Assembly (NCBI GenBank): GCA_900696685.1
Contig: CAADHA010000032.1
Span: 1-55,443 of the forward strand
DNA: 55,443 nt
Direction of reading: 5' to 3'
DNA from: an uncultured Planctomycetota bacterium
GTDB taxonomy: Bacteria > Planctomycetota > Phycisphaerae > Phycisphaerales > UBA5793
Under the pieces are notes generated by a model. The model made no database searches and was not told the DNA's origin. It worked only from the letters and a program-made list of their open reading frames with translations. Shown here one piece after another: positions 17,717-27,052 of the stretch. The position numbers were made by a program, and so were the translations under genes. The number at the start of each line of letters is the position of its first letter. The stretch's first letter is position 1.

Positions 17717-17786
17717 TCGGTCGTTCCCGACCCGTAGGAAGATGCCCTTGCAGCAACGAGCCGCCAAACGAGAGTCAGGTCACGCG

Positions 17787-19181
17787 ATGCAAGTCCGCGG
17801 TCCGATTCTGCGGACCTGGCTCCTTGCGTGGCTGATCGTTCTCGGGCCTGGCGGGGGGCTGGCCATGATCGCCCCTGGCACGGACCAGCCGCCGCGCAAG
17901 CCGACATCGGCGACAGCAACGTGTACGGAGTCGGGCTGCCACGCCGACCTCCTGGCGCACCGCTTCCTGCATGGTCCGGCGGCGGGCCAGAAGTGCGACG
18001 CCTGCCACGAATACGAAGAGCCGCGCGAGCATCGTTTCCGCGATCTCGCTGAACGCGACCTGTGCGCAAAGTGTCATCCGATGGAGCACCGCAACGTGGT
18101 GCACAAGCCGGTGCGCGACGGGCAATGCAGCGGCTGCCACGACCCCCACGGGTCGGATCACCGCAAGATGCTCATCGCCGATCCGAGCCGGGGGTTGTGC
18201 GTAACCTGCCACATCCATGAGCAACGGGCGGAGGAGCACGTGCATGGGCCCGTGGCGGCAGGCGCGTGCATCCTCTGCCATGAGCCGCACTCCTCGTGGA
18301 GACCCGGCCTGCTGGTGAAGGACTCCAACGACCTCTGCGCGGATTGCCACGCGGAAGTGCGCCAGAGCGGCGCGGGGCTGCACCTCCACGCCGCGATGGA
18401 ACAGGGCTGCACCAGTTGCCACAATCCACACGCCTCGCTCAACCAGTTCATGCTCCACAAGCCGACCGATGAACTCTGCGCGTCGTGCCACAACAGCCTA
18501 GTGGAGTCGCTGTCCTCATCGGCGGTGGTGCATGGAGCCGTTCACGAGGCCAACGGCTGCACGCAGTGCCACTCGCCGCACTCGTCGATGCTGCCGAATC
18601 TCCAGAAGCATGCCGAGCCGGAGACGTGCCTCGCATGCCACGACCGGCCGGTGAAGGCGGCGTCGGGCCGGCTGCTCACCAACATGGCTCTTCTGCTGCA
18701 TGAGTCGCCGGACCATCACGGCCCGATCCGCGAAGGATCGTGCTCGTCGTGCCACGAGCCTCATGCGGCCGAGCATGCCAATCTCCTCGTCGAAACCTAT
18801 CCGCCCGAGTTCTACGCCCCGTTCAACGTGGATCGGTACGCGCTGTGTTTCAGTTGCCACATGCCGGAGATGGCGACGAGCAAAGCGGGGCCGGGCCTGA
18901 CGCGCTTCCGCGACGGCGACCTCAACCTGCACTGGCTGCACGTCAACCAGGAAAAGGGCCGCACCTGCCGCGCCTGCCACGAAGTGCACGCATCCAAGCG
19001 TCCGTTCCACATCCGTGAGTCAGTTCCTTTCGGGAGCAGCGGCTGGATGCTGGAGATCAACTTTGAGGCTTTGCCGGACGGCGGAACATGCGCACCGGGC
19101 TGCCACGTCGAGCGGACGTACGCGCGCGGCGAGGCCGTGCGCCCCGTTGAGTCTCGATCCACCAGGGGAGGCGCTCCATGA
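17787..19181 (+). CDS. 15-motif multihaem cytochrome c (doubled CXXCH type), paralogue 1
   Basis: 464 residues with an N-terminal export signal (ILRTWLLAWLIVLGPGGG). I count 13 CXXCH motifs plus CTESGCH (CX4CH) at the N-terminus and CAPGCH (CX3CH) near the C-terminus. Many are in the paired form C-x2-CH-x-PH typical of doubled-CXXCH domains (CDPHG, CHEPHSS, CHNPHAS). Conserved non-haem blocks LVETYPPEFYAPFN, LTRFRDGDLNLHWLHV and FGSSGWMLEINFE are shared with the two paralogues at 27049 and 28578. Predicted periplasmic electron carrier; redox partners are inferred from the operon. The ATG at 17787 is chosen for the signal peptide; the frame is open further upstream into the promoter. It overlaps the next gene by 4 nt. 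Confidence 0.92.
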   Translation: MQVRGPILRTWLLAWLIVLGPGGGLAMIAPGTDQPPRKPTSATATCTESGCHADLLAHRFLHGPAAGQKCDACHEYEEPREHRFRDLAERDLCAKCHPMEHRNVVHKPVRDGQCSGCHDPHGSDHRKMLIADPSRGLCVTCHIHEQRAEEHVHGPVAAGACILCHEPHSSWRPGLLVKDSNDLCADCHAEVRQSGAGLHLHAAMEQGCTSCHNPHASLNQFMLHKPTDELCASCHNSLVESLSSSAVVHGAVHEANGCTQCHSPHSSMLPNLQKHAEPETCLACHDRPVKAASGRLLTNMALLLHESPDHHGPIREGSCSSCHEPHAAEHANLLVETYPPEFYAPFNVDRYALCFSCHMPEMATSKAGPGLTRFRDGDLNLHWLHVNQEKGRTCRACHEVHASKRPFHIRESVPFGSSGWMLEINFEALPDGGTCAPGCHVERTYARGEAVRPVESRSTRGGAP

Positions 19182-20197
19182 AGTGTCCGCGTCGGCCGGT
19201 CATCCCGGTCTCCCTTCTGATTGTCTCGCTGTGTGCCGCGCTCGCCGCGAGCGCCGCCGTGCCGCCCGCCGGTTCCACCGCGGCGCCTCTTACGCTCTCC
19301 GACCTCGACGGCAATGCGTTCGAGCCGGCCCGCGTCCGCGACCGGCCGTATCTCCTCATCTTCGGCGAACTCTACCACAAGCAGACGCGCGAAGCGTGCG
19401 CCGAGATCGAGCGCGTGCTCGCCGACCAGCGTTTCGCCGGCGACGGACTGGCGCCTGTTCTCATCGTGGCGCAGCGCCTCTCGCGCCTGGAACTCAAGAC
19501 TCAGGCTGAGTCGCTTGGGTTTGCGGGGATCATCCTGCATGACCCCGACCGGCGCGCCTTCGCCGACTATCGCATCAGCGTCATGCCTTCAGTCGTGGTC
19601 GTCGGGCGCGACCAGAAGGTGATTCACAGTCTTCCCGGCCTGACGCCTCGATTCGCCGACATCCTCACGGACGCACTCCTGGTCGGTCTCGGCCGACTCA
19701 GCGCCGCCCGCTTCGAAGAAACGCTGCGCGGCGGGGACGGCGTCGCACTCAAGGAAGAACAGGTCAGGGCGAACCGCCTCACGCAACTGGCGCGGCAACT
19801 GGCGCGCCGCGGTCTGGATGAAATGGCCGAGGAGAAGTACAGCGAAGCGCTGCACCTCTGGCCCGAGAGCGTCGAGGCCCGACTCGGCCTCGGCAGGCTG
19901 CACCTCAAGCGCCGCCGCATCGCCGACGCCGAGTCCCAGTTCCGCGCCGTCCTCGCCGCCTCGCCCGATCTCGTCGAGGCGACGCTCGGTGTGGCGTTCG
20001 TGCAGACCGTCCGCGGCGGAGACGAACTCGTCGAAGCCGAACGTCTCGTGCGAGGCGTGCTCGATCGCGACGCCTCCCAGCCCCGCGCCCACTACCTGCT
20101 CGGACTGATCCACGAGCAGCGCAACAAGATGAATGAGGCCGCGGCCAGTTACCGCCGCGCCGCTGAACTGCTCCTTGAACGCCAGGTCGCGGAGTGA
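19178..20197 (+). CDS. Exported thioredoxin-fold/TPR protein without CXXC, copy 1
   Basis: 339 residues. Signal peptide (about 1-27), then a thioredoxin-like fold: a strand LLIFGELYHKQTREAC where CXXC would be, and the cis-Pro loop region ISVMPSVVVVGRDQKV. The catalytic cysteine pair is missing. From about residue 195 there are TPR-like helical repeats (ANRLTQLARQLARRGLDEMA, ARLGLGRLHLKRRRIADAES, HYLLGLIHEQRNKMNEAAAS). It is translationally coupled (ATGA) to the preceding cytochrome. A similar protein closes the operon at 30055. A scaffold or assembly factor for the cytochromes is plausible but inferred. Confidence 0.82.
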   Translation: MKCPRRPVIPVSLLIVSLCAALAASAAVPPAGSTAAPLTLSDLDGNAFEPARVRDRPYLLIFGELYHKQTREACAEIERVLADQRFAGDGLAPVLIVAQRLSRLELKTQAESLGFAGIILHDPDRRAFADYRISVMPSVVVVGRDQKVIHSLPGLTPRFADILTDALLVGLGRLSAARFEETLRGGDGVALKEEQVRANRLTQLARQLARRGLDEMAEEKYSEALHLWPESVEARLGLGRLHLKRRRIADAESQFRAVLAASPDLVEATLGVAFVQTVRGGDELVEAERLVRGVLDRDASQPRAHYLLGLIHEQRNKMNEAAASYRRAAELLLERQVAE

Positions 20198-20202
20198 GCA
20201 CG

Positions 20203-20661
20203 ATGTCAGATCATCACGAACACGAGCATGATGTCGCCTGCGAACCGCTTACCTGCGGCCGGCGGCGCTTCTGCCAGGCGGCCATCGGCGGAGCAACGGC
20301 GATCACCGTCGGGACAGTCGTGTATCCCATCGTCGCATTTCTCAAGCTCCCCGTCCGGCTCGGCGACGCGAAACCCGTCGAGGTTCCGCTCGAACGCCTC
20401 GTGCCCGGACAGGCCTACTACGCGGACTTCCAGGGGCAGCAGGTGATCGTTGTCATGGCCGAAGCCGGTCCGAAGGTCTTCGACGCGGCATGCACGCACC
20501 TCGGCTGCAACGTGGTGTGGGACACGGCCCATTCCAACTTCCATTGCCCCTGCCACGGAGCGGTCTTCAGCGGCGAAGGCAAGGTCGTCAGCGGACCCGT
20601 CAGCACGCCTCTGCGCGAAGTGCCGTTCGAGGTGAAGAACGGAGTGCTTGTGATCTCGTGA
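20203..20661 (+). CDS. Rieske [2Fe-2S] protein of a cytochrome b complex
   Basis: Transfers electrons from quinol to a c-type cytochrome. 152 residues: a His-rich N-terminus, an RRR-F twin-arginine-like stretch (residues 20-23), one membrane anchor (about 27-48) and a Rieske domain with CTHLGC (Cys97, His99, Cys102) and CPCH (Cys115, Cys117, His118), that is all four cluster ligands and both disulfide cysteines. The ATG at 20203 is preferred because GGAG lies 8 bases upstream; a GTG at 20194 is possible. Next gene in the same direction is cytochrome b6. Confidence 0.95.
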   Translation: MSDHHEHEHDVACEPLTCGRRRFCQAAIGGATAITVGTVVYPIVAFLKLPVRLGDAKPVEVPLERLVPGQAYYADFQGQQVIVVMAEAGPKVFDAACTHLGCNVVWDTAHSNFHCPCHGAVFSGEGKVVSGPVSTPLREVPFEVKNGVLVIS

Positions 20662-20801
20662 GGACTGAGGCATCAAGGGATCGAGGGATCAGGTGTATGA
20701 GACGCTGAGGAGTTGATGAGACGACAGTGGCGGACCATTCGAGGCCACTTGCGTCCTCTTCTGCGGCGCACCAACTGAACGAAACGACAGGGACCAGGAA
20801 C

Positions 20802-21461
20802 ATGCGTGTGATACGGGACACCTACGGCTGGATCGACGAGCGCTTCGCGGTGACGCCGCTGCTGGAGAAGAACGTCACGAAGAAGATGGTGCCGCGCACT
20901 TTGTCGTGGGCGGGCTGTTTCGGCGGTCTGGCGTTCTTCACCTTCCTCGTGCAGGTCTTCACGGGCATGCTGCTGCTGATGTACTACAAGCCGCATCCGG
21001 AAGCGGCATGGGACAGCGTGACGTTCATCAAGTCAAACGTGACGATGGGGTGGCTGGTGCAGCGGATTCACGCCGTCGCCGCCAACCTGATGATCGCGCT
21101 CGTGCTCATGCACATGGCGCGCATCGCCTACTACAAGATCTACCGCAAGCCGCGCGAACTGCACTGGATGAGCGGCGTCTTCCTGCTCCTGCTTACGACG
21201 ATGATGGCCTTCACGGGCTACCTCCTGCCGTGGACGCAACTGAGTTACTGGGGCGCCAAGGTGGGAACGGAGATTCCCAGCGCCATCCCGATCATCGGCC
21301 AGGACGTGGTCGAGTGGGTCCGCCGCGGCAAGGCGATCAGCGGCGAGACGCTGGGATTCTTCTTCTCCCTGCACATCTGGATACTCCCAGCCGTGATGAG
21401 CGCGTTCATGGGTCTGCACTTCGTGATGATCCGGAGGACGGGCATCTCGCGGCCGCTGTGA
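20802..21461 (+). CDS. Cytochrome b6-type subunit with conserved haem c_n cysteine
   Basis: Membrane subunit that binds two b haems and oxidises quinol. 219 residues, four transmembrane helices. Haem ligands are His90/His104 in helix B and His191/His206 in helix D; the 13 and 14 intervening residues are the b6-type spacing (bc1 cytochrome b has 13 and 13). Cys39 in AGCFGGLAFFTFLVQVFTG aligns without gaps to the Cys of b6 that carries covalent haem c_n. About 140 bp without a gene precede it. With the Rieske gene upstream and the split subunit IV downstream this is a b6f/Firmicute-like arrangement. Confidence 0.95.
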   Translation: MRVIRDTYGWIDERFAVTPLLEKNVTKKMVPRTLSWAGCFGGLAFFTFLVQVFTGMLLLMYYKPHPEAAWDSVTFIKSNVTMGWLVQRIHAVAANLMIALVLMHMARIAYYKIYRKPRELHWMSGVFLLLLTTMMAFTGYLLPWTQLSYWGAKVGTEIPSAIPIIGQDVVEWVRRGKAISGETLGFFFSLHIWILPAVMSAFMGLHFVMIRRTGISRPL

Positions 21462-21493
21462 GCGGCTGAAGACTGCCGAGGAAGGACCCGGCG

Positions 21494-23146
21494 ATGGGCG
21501 TCGATTACAGAGAGCAATACGAGCCGGACCAGCTCGAGCCGTTCTGGCCCAACGAGATCATCAAGATGATCGTGTCAGTGCTCTGCTGCCTGGCGATCAT
21601 CATGTTTCTCGTGATTCTGCCGGTGCTGCTCGAAATGGTCGGTCTGCCGGGCCTGGCGCACGAGGAGCAGCCGGCCAACCCGCGCGGCTCGACGCCCATC
21701 GGCATCAAGCCCGAGTGGTACTTCCTCGCTGTCTACCAGTACCTGCGCATCTGGCCGACGGAACTGCTCGGCCTGAGCGGCAAGACGTGGGGCGTGCTCA
21801 GCCAGGGACCGCTCATCCTCGTCATCGTCCTGCTGCCCTTCATTTATCGCGGGCGCCGCGCCTTCACACGCCCCAACTGGTGGTACCGCATCAGCGTCAC
21901 GGTCGTGCTTGCGCTGGCGATTCTCTTCACCTTCTGGGGCGGCTGGCCGGAGGCGCACGGAGAGAACGGCGAGCACCTCGCCCCGCTGCGCGACTACTTC
22001 ATGCACCAGCCGCTGTTCTTCATCTTCACCGCCCTGACGATCGTGGTCTTCTACGTGCTCGTGGCGCAGGAGCGCAAGGCGATCCGGCACGTGCTGCACC
22101 GCGAGACGGGCGCGTCGGCGGATCGCGCCTCGGGCGGATCGCAAGCGCGGCGCCCGCCGGCGAAAGCGTCCGCGCCGGCGCGGCACGGACTGGCCACGCC
22201 CGCAGCGCTCGGCGTGCTGTGTGCAGCGGCGCTGGCAGCCGTCGCCCTTGCCGCCCTCGCACCTCCCGCACCGAACGAGGACTACGGCGAAGATCCCTAC
22301 AGCCGGAACAACTGCGTGCAATGTCATGCCAATCTGCCGGGGCGCTCCAGCGAGATCGTCGAACTCGAATGGAAGCACAGCGTCCACTTCGGCGCGAAGG
22401 TGGGATGCGACGGCTGCCACGGCGGCAACGCCGCTCTTCGCCGCGAGCAGTTTGAGTCGGAGGACGCCTTCAAGCGCGCGGCCCACCTCGAACGCCACAC
22501 CGACTTCCTCGTCATGCATTCCGCAGAGCGCGAGTTCGTGAGCGAGGCGCGCGGGCGCGCGGTCTCCTACTTCTGCGGCAAGTGCCACGCGGACATCAAG
22601 GAGAAGCACCTCGGCAGCCCCCACGGCGACTTCGGCGACCCGACCTGCCTCTACTGCCATGGACAGGGGAGCCACCGCATCACCGAGCCTTCGCCTGAAA
22701 TCATCGACACGCGCTCGCGCGCGGAGGGCGGGCGATGCTCTCCTTGCCATCGGGCCGCGACAATGGAGGCCGTCGGCCGGATCAAGGACATTCTCGTGAC
22801 GACCGAGCAACAGGTGGCGGCTTCGACTGACCTCAGCGCCGATCTGACGGCGTGGGGCTATCGCAACCTCTCGCTCGAGCAGGCGCGGCAGAACGCGGCC
22901 GAGGTCAACTCGCGCCTGCGCCAGGTCTTTCACAGTTTCAACATGCGGGAGATCAACAACTTCGCCGCGGAAATCCGCGACGGGGTCGAACGAATCGAGG
23001 CGACGCACGAACTCGTGCAGCGCCTCAAGAGCCAGCAGCGCAGCCAGACGATGGTGGGCAGCGCCGCGGTGGCTCTGCTGCTGATGTTCTCAGGGCTGCT
23101 CGTGTATTACAAGCACGCGTTTCTCGACCGGGGACACGGGTCGTGA
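21494..23146 (+). CDS. Subunit IV-like cytochrome b C-terminal domain fused to pentahaem cytochrome c
   Basis: 550 residues. Residues 1-200 match subunit IV: helix at 23-45, the quinol-site motif PEWY (73-76) in GIKPEWYFLAVYQYLRIWP, and further helices at about 104-117, 133-150 and 172-190. A Pro/Ala linker and a membrane segment (about 233-257) follow. Residues 270-420 hold five CXXCH motifs (274, 305, 361, 385, 415), then a helical region and a last transmembrane helix (about 525-545). So the cytochrome that would normally be a separate cytochrome f or c1 is covalently attached to the quinol-oxidising half. No separate cyt f/c1 gene is seen in the operon. Confidence 0.92.
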   Translation: MGVDYREQYEPDQLEPFWPNEIIKMIVSVLCCLAIIMFLVILPVLLEMVGLPGLAHEEQPANPRGSTPIGIKPEWYFLAVYQYLRIWPTELLGLSGKTWGVLSQGPLILVIVLLPFIYRGRRAFTRPNWWYRISVTVVLALAILFTFWGGWPEAHGENGEHLAPLRDYFMHQPLFFIFTALTIVVFYVLVAQERKAIRHVLHRETGASADRASGGSQARRPPAKASAPARHGLATPAALGVLCAAALAAVALAALAPPAPNEDYGEDPYSRNNCVQCHANLPGRSSEIVELEWKHSVHFGAKVGCDGCHGGNAALRREQFESEDAFKRAAHLERHTDFLVMHSAEREFVSEARGRAVSYFCGKCHADIKEKHLGSPHGDFGDPTCLYCHGQGSHRITEPSPEIIDTRSRAEGGRCSPCHRAATMEAVGRIKDILVTTEQQVAASTDLSADLTAWGYRNLSLEQARQNAAEVNSRLRQVFHSFNMREINNFAAEIRDGVERIEATHELVQRLKSQQRSQTMVGSAAVALLLMFSGLLVYYKHAFLDRGHGS

Positions 23147-23155
23147 GGCCGGTGG

Positions 23156-25402
23156 ATGATGATGGCCAGGATCAATCAGATCGAGCAGCGCCCCGGCGCC
23201 GACCGGTCAGCGTCTCGCCCTCGTGCCGGACTTGTCCTCTGGCTGGCGGCGGCGTGGGCTGCTGCCGCGCCCGCCTTCGCCCAGCCGGAGCGCGTGGCGG
23301 CGGAGAATCGCCGCTGCCTCAACTGTCACGGCCAGGCGCACATCGCCACGCTTGATCCCTTTGAGAGACGGTCGATGATCGGCCTGGCGGACCGCGGCGC
23401 CACGCCGCCCGGTGAAGAGCCGGCGCAGCGGCCTCGCCTCTATCTCTCGCCCGAGGAATACCCGCTGCGCCTTCACACGGCCCTGTCGTGCGTGGACTGC
23501 CACGCCGACGCCCGCGACCTGCCGCACGCGCAGAAACTCAGGCCGAGCACCTGCTCATCAGGCGGCTGCCACGCGAAGGAGGCGTCGGCCTTTCTGCGAG
23601 GCGGGCACGCGGACGCGGCGCTGAAGTCCAACGGACCTGCGCCGACCTGCACGACCTGCCACGGCGGTCACGACATCCGCCCCGCCCGCGACCGTGATTC
23701 GAAGGTGCATCCGGTGAACATCGTGGCGACGTGCGGCGGCTGCCATGACAAGCACGCGCCGCACGCTGGAGACCAGCCCGCCGGCCAGGCGCTGGTGAGC
23801 GCGTATCTGGAGAGCGTGCATGGAACGCTGGTGACGCGCGGCGGCCTGGCCGTCGCCGCCACCTGTGCCGACTGCCACGGCTCTCACGAGGTCTACTCCT
23901 CCGACGATCCACGCTCGCTCGTTCACCGCGACAACGTGCCGACCACGTGCGGCCGGTGCCACGTCGGCATCAACGAAACCTATGAAAAGAGCGTTCATGC
24001 CCAGGTGCGCCGCGACGGGCGCGAGAACGGGCACAAGGCGCCGGTCTGCACCGACTGCCACACGGCCCACGGCATCTCGCGGACCAACGTGCCCGGCTTC
24101 ATGCTCGACATCGTCAACGAGTGCGGTGAGTGCCACGACGACCCCGCTCTCTCCGGCACGCGGCGCGCGACCTTCTATGAGACCTATCGCGCCAGTTACC
24201 ACGGGCAGGTGACGCGGCTTGGCTCGATGCGGGCGGCCCGCTGCAGCGACTGCCACGGCGCCCACGACATCCTGCCCATCCGCGATCCCGCTTCGCGCCT
24301 CCATCCCGATCATCGCGTGCAGGTCTGCCGGCAGTGCCATCCCGGCGCGAACGCCAACTTCACTCTCTTCGATCCTCACGCGGACTACCGCGACTACCGG
24401 CGCTATCCCCTGCTGCACGGCGTGTGGCTCTACTTCCTGATCGTCATCAGCGCCGCCTTCGGCTTCTTCGGCCTTCACTCGCTGCTGTGGTTCGGTCGGA
24501 TGCTGCTCGCCCGGCGCAGGCACGGACCGCGGCCGGACCACCGCGGCAAGCCGGCGATCCGTCGCTTCACGCGCATCAACCGGGTGAACCACGCGCTGGT
24601 GATCATCAGTTTCTTCGGTCTGACCTTCACGGGCATTCCCCTGTTCTTCTCGGAAAGGCCGTGGGCGCTGATGATGGCGAAGGTCTTCGGCGGCGTGGAC
24701 GCCGCGGGAGTGTGGCACCGCTTCTTCGCCGTGATGCTCATCGTCAACTTCCTCCTGCACGCGATCGGGCTGGCGAGGCATGCGACAGCCAGAGTGCGAT
24801 CCGACGCCCAGGCGGGGCGGACGCCGGTGCGGTCGCTCGCGTCATGGGCCTTCGGGCCGCATTCGCTCTTTCCCCGCTGGCGCGACGTGAAGGACTGCGC
24901 CGCGATGTTCCGCTACTTCTTCACCGGGCGGGGCAAGCCCGCCTTCGGGCGCTGGACCTACTGGGAGAAGTTCGACTACTGGGCGGAGATCATCGGCACG
25001 TTCATCATCGGCGGGTCGGGTCTGCTGCTCTGGTTTCCGACGCTCTTCTCGACCTGGCTTCCGGGGTGGATCTTCAATGTTGCAATGGTCGTGCATGGGT
25101 ACGAGGCGCTGCTGGCCGTCGGATTCATCTTCACCATCCACTTCTTCAACGCTCACATCCGCCTTGAGAAGTTCCCGGTGGATGATGTGATCTTCACCGG
25201 CCGGGTGGCGGAGGACGAGTTGAAGCACGAGCGGCCTGTGGAGTATGCCCACCTTGTGGAAACAGGGCGGCTGGAGGCGATGCGCATGCCCGCACCGCCG
25301 CGGTGGCAGCACATCGCGGCCGTCGTGTTCGGCATCACCGCCATGCTCATCGGTACGGGGATGGTGGTGCTCATCGTGCTGGCGGGCCTTCGGGCGCTTT
25401 AG
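23156..25402 (+). CDS. Multihaem cytochrome c fused to six-helix cytochrome b
   Basis: 748 residues. A signal peptide (about 24-43, AAAAPAFAQ end) is followed by a periplasmic region to about residue 420 with 10 CXXCH motifs and one CX4CH (CSSGGCH). Then come about six transmembrane helices with histidines placed as in b561/NrfD-free diheme cytochrome b membrane domains (for example NHALVIISFFGLTFTGIPLF, WHRFFAVMLIVNFLLHAIG, VHGYEALLAVGFIFTIHFF). The N-c/C-b layout recalls Geobacter CbcL-type quinone-linked proteins; homology beyond layout was not tested. Three in-frame ATGs (23156, 23159, 23162) start it. 9 nt from the preceding gene. Confidence 0.9.
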   Translation: MMMARINQIEQRPGADRSASRPRAGLVLWLAAAWAAAAPAFAQPERVAAENRRCLNCHGQAHIATLDPFERRSMIGLADRGATPPGEEPAQRPRLYLSPEEYPLRLHTALSCVDCHADARDLPHAQKLRPSTCSSGGCHAKEASAFLRGGHADAALKSNGPAPTCTTCHGGHDIRPARDRDSKVHPVNIVATCGGCHDKHAPHAGDQPAGQALVSAYLESVHGTLVTRGGLAVAATCADCHGSHEVYSSDDPRSLVHRDNVPTTCGRCHVGINETYEKSVHAQVRRDGRENGHKAPVCTDCHTAHGISRTNVPGFMLDIVNECGECHDDPALSGTRRATFYETYRASYHGQVTRLGSMRAARCSDCHGAHDILPIRDPASRLHPDHRVQVCRQCHPGANANFTLFDPHADYRDYRRYPLLHGVWLYFLIVISAAFGFFGLHSLLWFGRMLLARRRHGPRPDHRGKPAIRRFTRINRVNHALVIISFFGLTFTGIPLFFSERPWALMMAKVFGGVDAAGVWHRFFAVMLIVNFLLHAIGLARHATARVRSDAQAGRTPVRSLASWAFGPHSLFPRWRDVKDCAAMFRYFFTGRGKPAFGRWTYWEKFDYWAEIIGTFIIGGSGLLLWFPTLFSTWLPGWIFNVAMVVHGYEALLAVGFIFTIHFFNAHIRLEKFPVDDVIFTGRVAEDELKHERPVEYAHLVETGRLEAMRMPAPPRWQHIAAVVFGITAMLIGTGMVVLIVLAGLRAL

Positions 25403-25474
25403 TGGTTCTGCCTTGTCCACTTTTGGCGCGCGGGGCACGGGGATTGCGGAGTGAATGGTGCAACGGAGTCTGGC

Positions 25475-27052
25475 ATGACCGATCCAGCGGAAAAACACGA
25501 TTCATGCGAACAGCCGCGGCCGACCCCGGCGGCGGCCGCTCCCCGGTCCGCCCCGGGCTGGTGGCGGCTGCTGGGCCTGCGCCGCGCCAATCGCCGCTAC
25601 CTCCCTGTCGGGTTGACGCTCTGGGGCAAGATCGCCTATCCGGCGGTCATCCTCGTCGCGGGCGGGCTGGGGTTCGTCGAATACTCCATGCAACCGGACT
25701 TCTGCCGCTCCTGTCACATCATGGAGCCGTATTACAAAGCATGGCACGAGTCCACACACCGGGACGTGCCCTGCGGCGACTGCCACTTTGAGCCGGGATT
25801 GGAGAACACGCTCAAGGGCAAGTGGCAGGCGAGCAGCCAGGCTGTCAGTTACATCACGCGGACGTACGGCTCCAAGCCCCACGCGCAGATCCAGGATGCC
25901 TCGTGCCTCCGGGCCGGCTGCCACGAGCAGCGGCTCCTCAGGGGGCTCAGCGAGTGGGAAGTCGCCACGCACCGGGGCGACACGATCAAGATCCACTTTG
26001 ACCACGCGCCGCACCTCGGCGAGATGCGCCGCGGCAAGCAACTGCGCTGCGTCTCGTGCCACTCGCAGATCGTGCAGGGCCAGCACCTCGTCGTCACGCT
26101 CGACACCTGCTTCACCTGCCACTTCAAAGGAATGAAGCACGGGCGCGATGAAGAGGTAATCGGCGGCTGCGGCTCGTGCCACGGCGCGCCCAGAGGCGAC
26201 ATCCGGCTCTCCACCGGCATCTTCAACCACAAGGAGTTCCTCGATCGAGGCGTGGCGTGTGAAAACTGCCATGCCGAAGCCGTCAAGGGTGACGGCGAGG
26301 TGCCTCGCCAGATGTGCTGGAACTGCCACAACCAGCCCCAGCAACTGGCCCGCTACGGCGAGACGCAACTCCTGCACCGCGCCCACGTCACCGACCACAA
26401 ACTCGAATGCTCTGACTGTCACGTGCAGATCGAGCATCACCTGACGGCCAACGCCGCGAGGGCGCTTTCCTTCACCGGCTCCGACCACAAGCCGCTGGCG
26501 ACCTCGGAAGGTTGCGGACAGTGCCACGAAGGAACGCACTCCAGCCCGGCGCTGCTCTACAGCGGCCGCGGCGGGCACGGCGTGCCCCAGATGCCCAGCC
26601 CCATGTTCGTCGCACAGGTGGATTGCATCGCCTGTCACACCCAGGGCAAGGACGGCCTGTCTCACGGCGTAAGCGGGCGCACCTACCTTGCCGCGCAGAA
26701 GGCCTGCGACTCCTGCCACGGTCAGCGCTACGACGGCATTCTCGATATCTGGAAAAAGTCGATCGACACCCTTCTCACGGATGCGCAAGCCGCCGTAGAA
26801 GAGGCCCGGGCCGCACTCGACTCAACCCGCCCGGCCGATGAGAGGGAGCGACTCGACCTCGAGCGCCTCTTCAACGACGCCGCAGACAATGTGCTTTTCA
26901 TCCGCGCCGCCCACGGCGTTCACAACCTCACCTATGCCACGGCCCTGCTCAACCTGGCAATCGACAACTGCCGCGAGATCGTCGAGCGATTGACGTCGCC
27001 GCAGGCGGCGCCGACAGAAGAGGCGCAGCCATCGGAAGAGGATGAGCCGTGA
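25475..27052 (+). CDS. NapC/NirT-like membrane-anchored multihaem cytochrome c
   Basis: About 525 residues. One N-terminal transmembrane anchor (LWGKIAYPAVILVAGGLGFVEY, quoted in part) is followed at once by FCRSCHIMEPYYKAWHES and DVPCGDCHFEPG, the start typical of NapC/NirT quinol dehydrogenases. In total 11 CXXCH and one CX4CH (CLRAGCH). The last third (after about 420) is haem-free and helical, with an acidic end. Such proteins pass electrons from menaquinol to periplasmic carriers. The ATG at 25475 has GGAG six bases upstream; an ATG at 25451 also has GGAG nearby and would add eight residues. Confidence 0.9.
   Translation: MTDPAEKHDSCEQPRPTPAAAAPRSAPGWWRLLGLRRANRRYLPVGLTLWGKIAYPAVILVAGGLGFVEYSMQPDFCRSCHIMEPYYKAWHESTHRDVPCGDCHFEPGLENTLKGKWQASSQAVSYITRTYGSKPHAQIQDASCLRAGCHEQRLLRGLSEWEVATHRGDTIKIHFDHAPHLGEMRRGKQLRCVSCHSQIVQGQHLVVTLDTCFTCHFKGMKHGRDEEVIGGCGSCHGAPRGDIRLSTGIFNHKEFLDRGVACENCHAEAVKGDGEVPRQMCWNCHNQPQQLARYGETQLLHRAHVTDHKLECSDCHVQIEHHLTANAARALSFTGSDHKPLATSEGCGQCHEGTHSSPALLYSGRGGHGVPQMPSPMFVAQVDCIACHTQGKDGLSHGVSGRTYLAAQKACDSCHGQRYDGILDIWKKSIDTLLTDAQAAVEEARAALDSTRPADERERLDLERLFNDAADNVLFIRAAHGVHNLTYATALLNLAIDNCREIVERLTSPQAAPTEEAQPSEEDEP

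Larger units (their letters stand above)
17430..17786. other. Divergent regulatory region of the multihaem operon
   Basis: 357 bp without a gene, between the divergent NTF2-like gene and the cytochrome operon. It holds two oppositely oriented sigma-54-like promoters about 235 bp apart. The distance suits activator sites placed between them, but no clear repeated dyad for the activator was identified. GGGG-TGATCT-CCCC at 17679-17692 could form a small hairpin. Confidence 0.6.
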
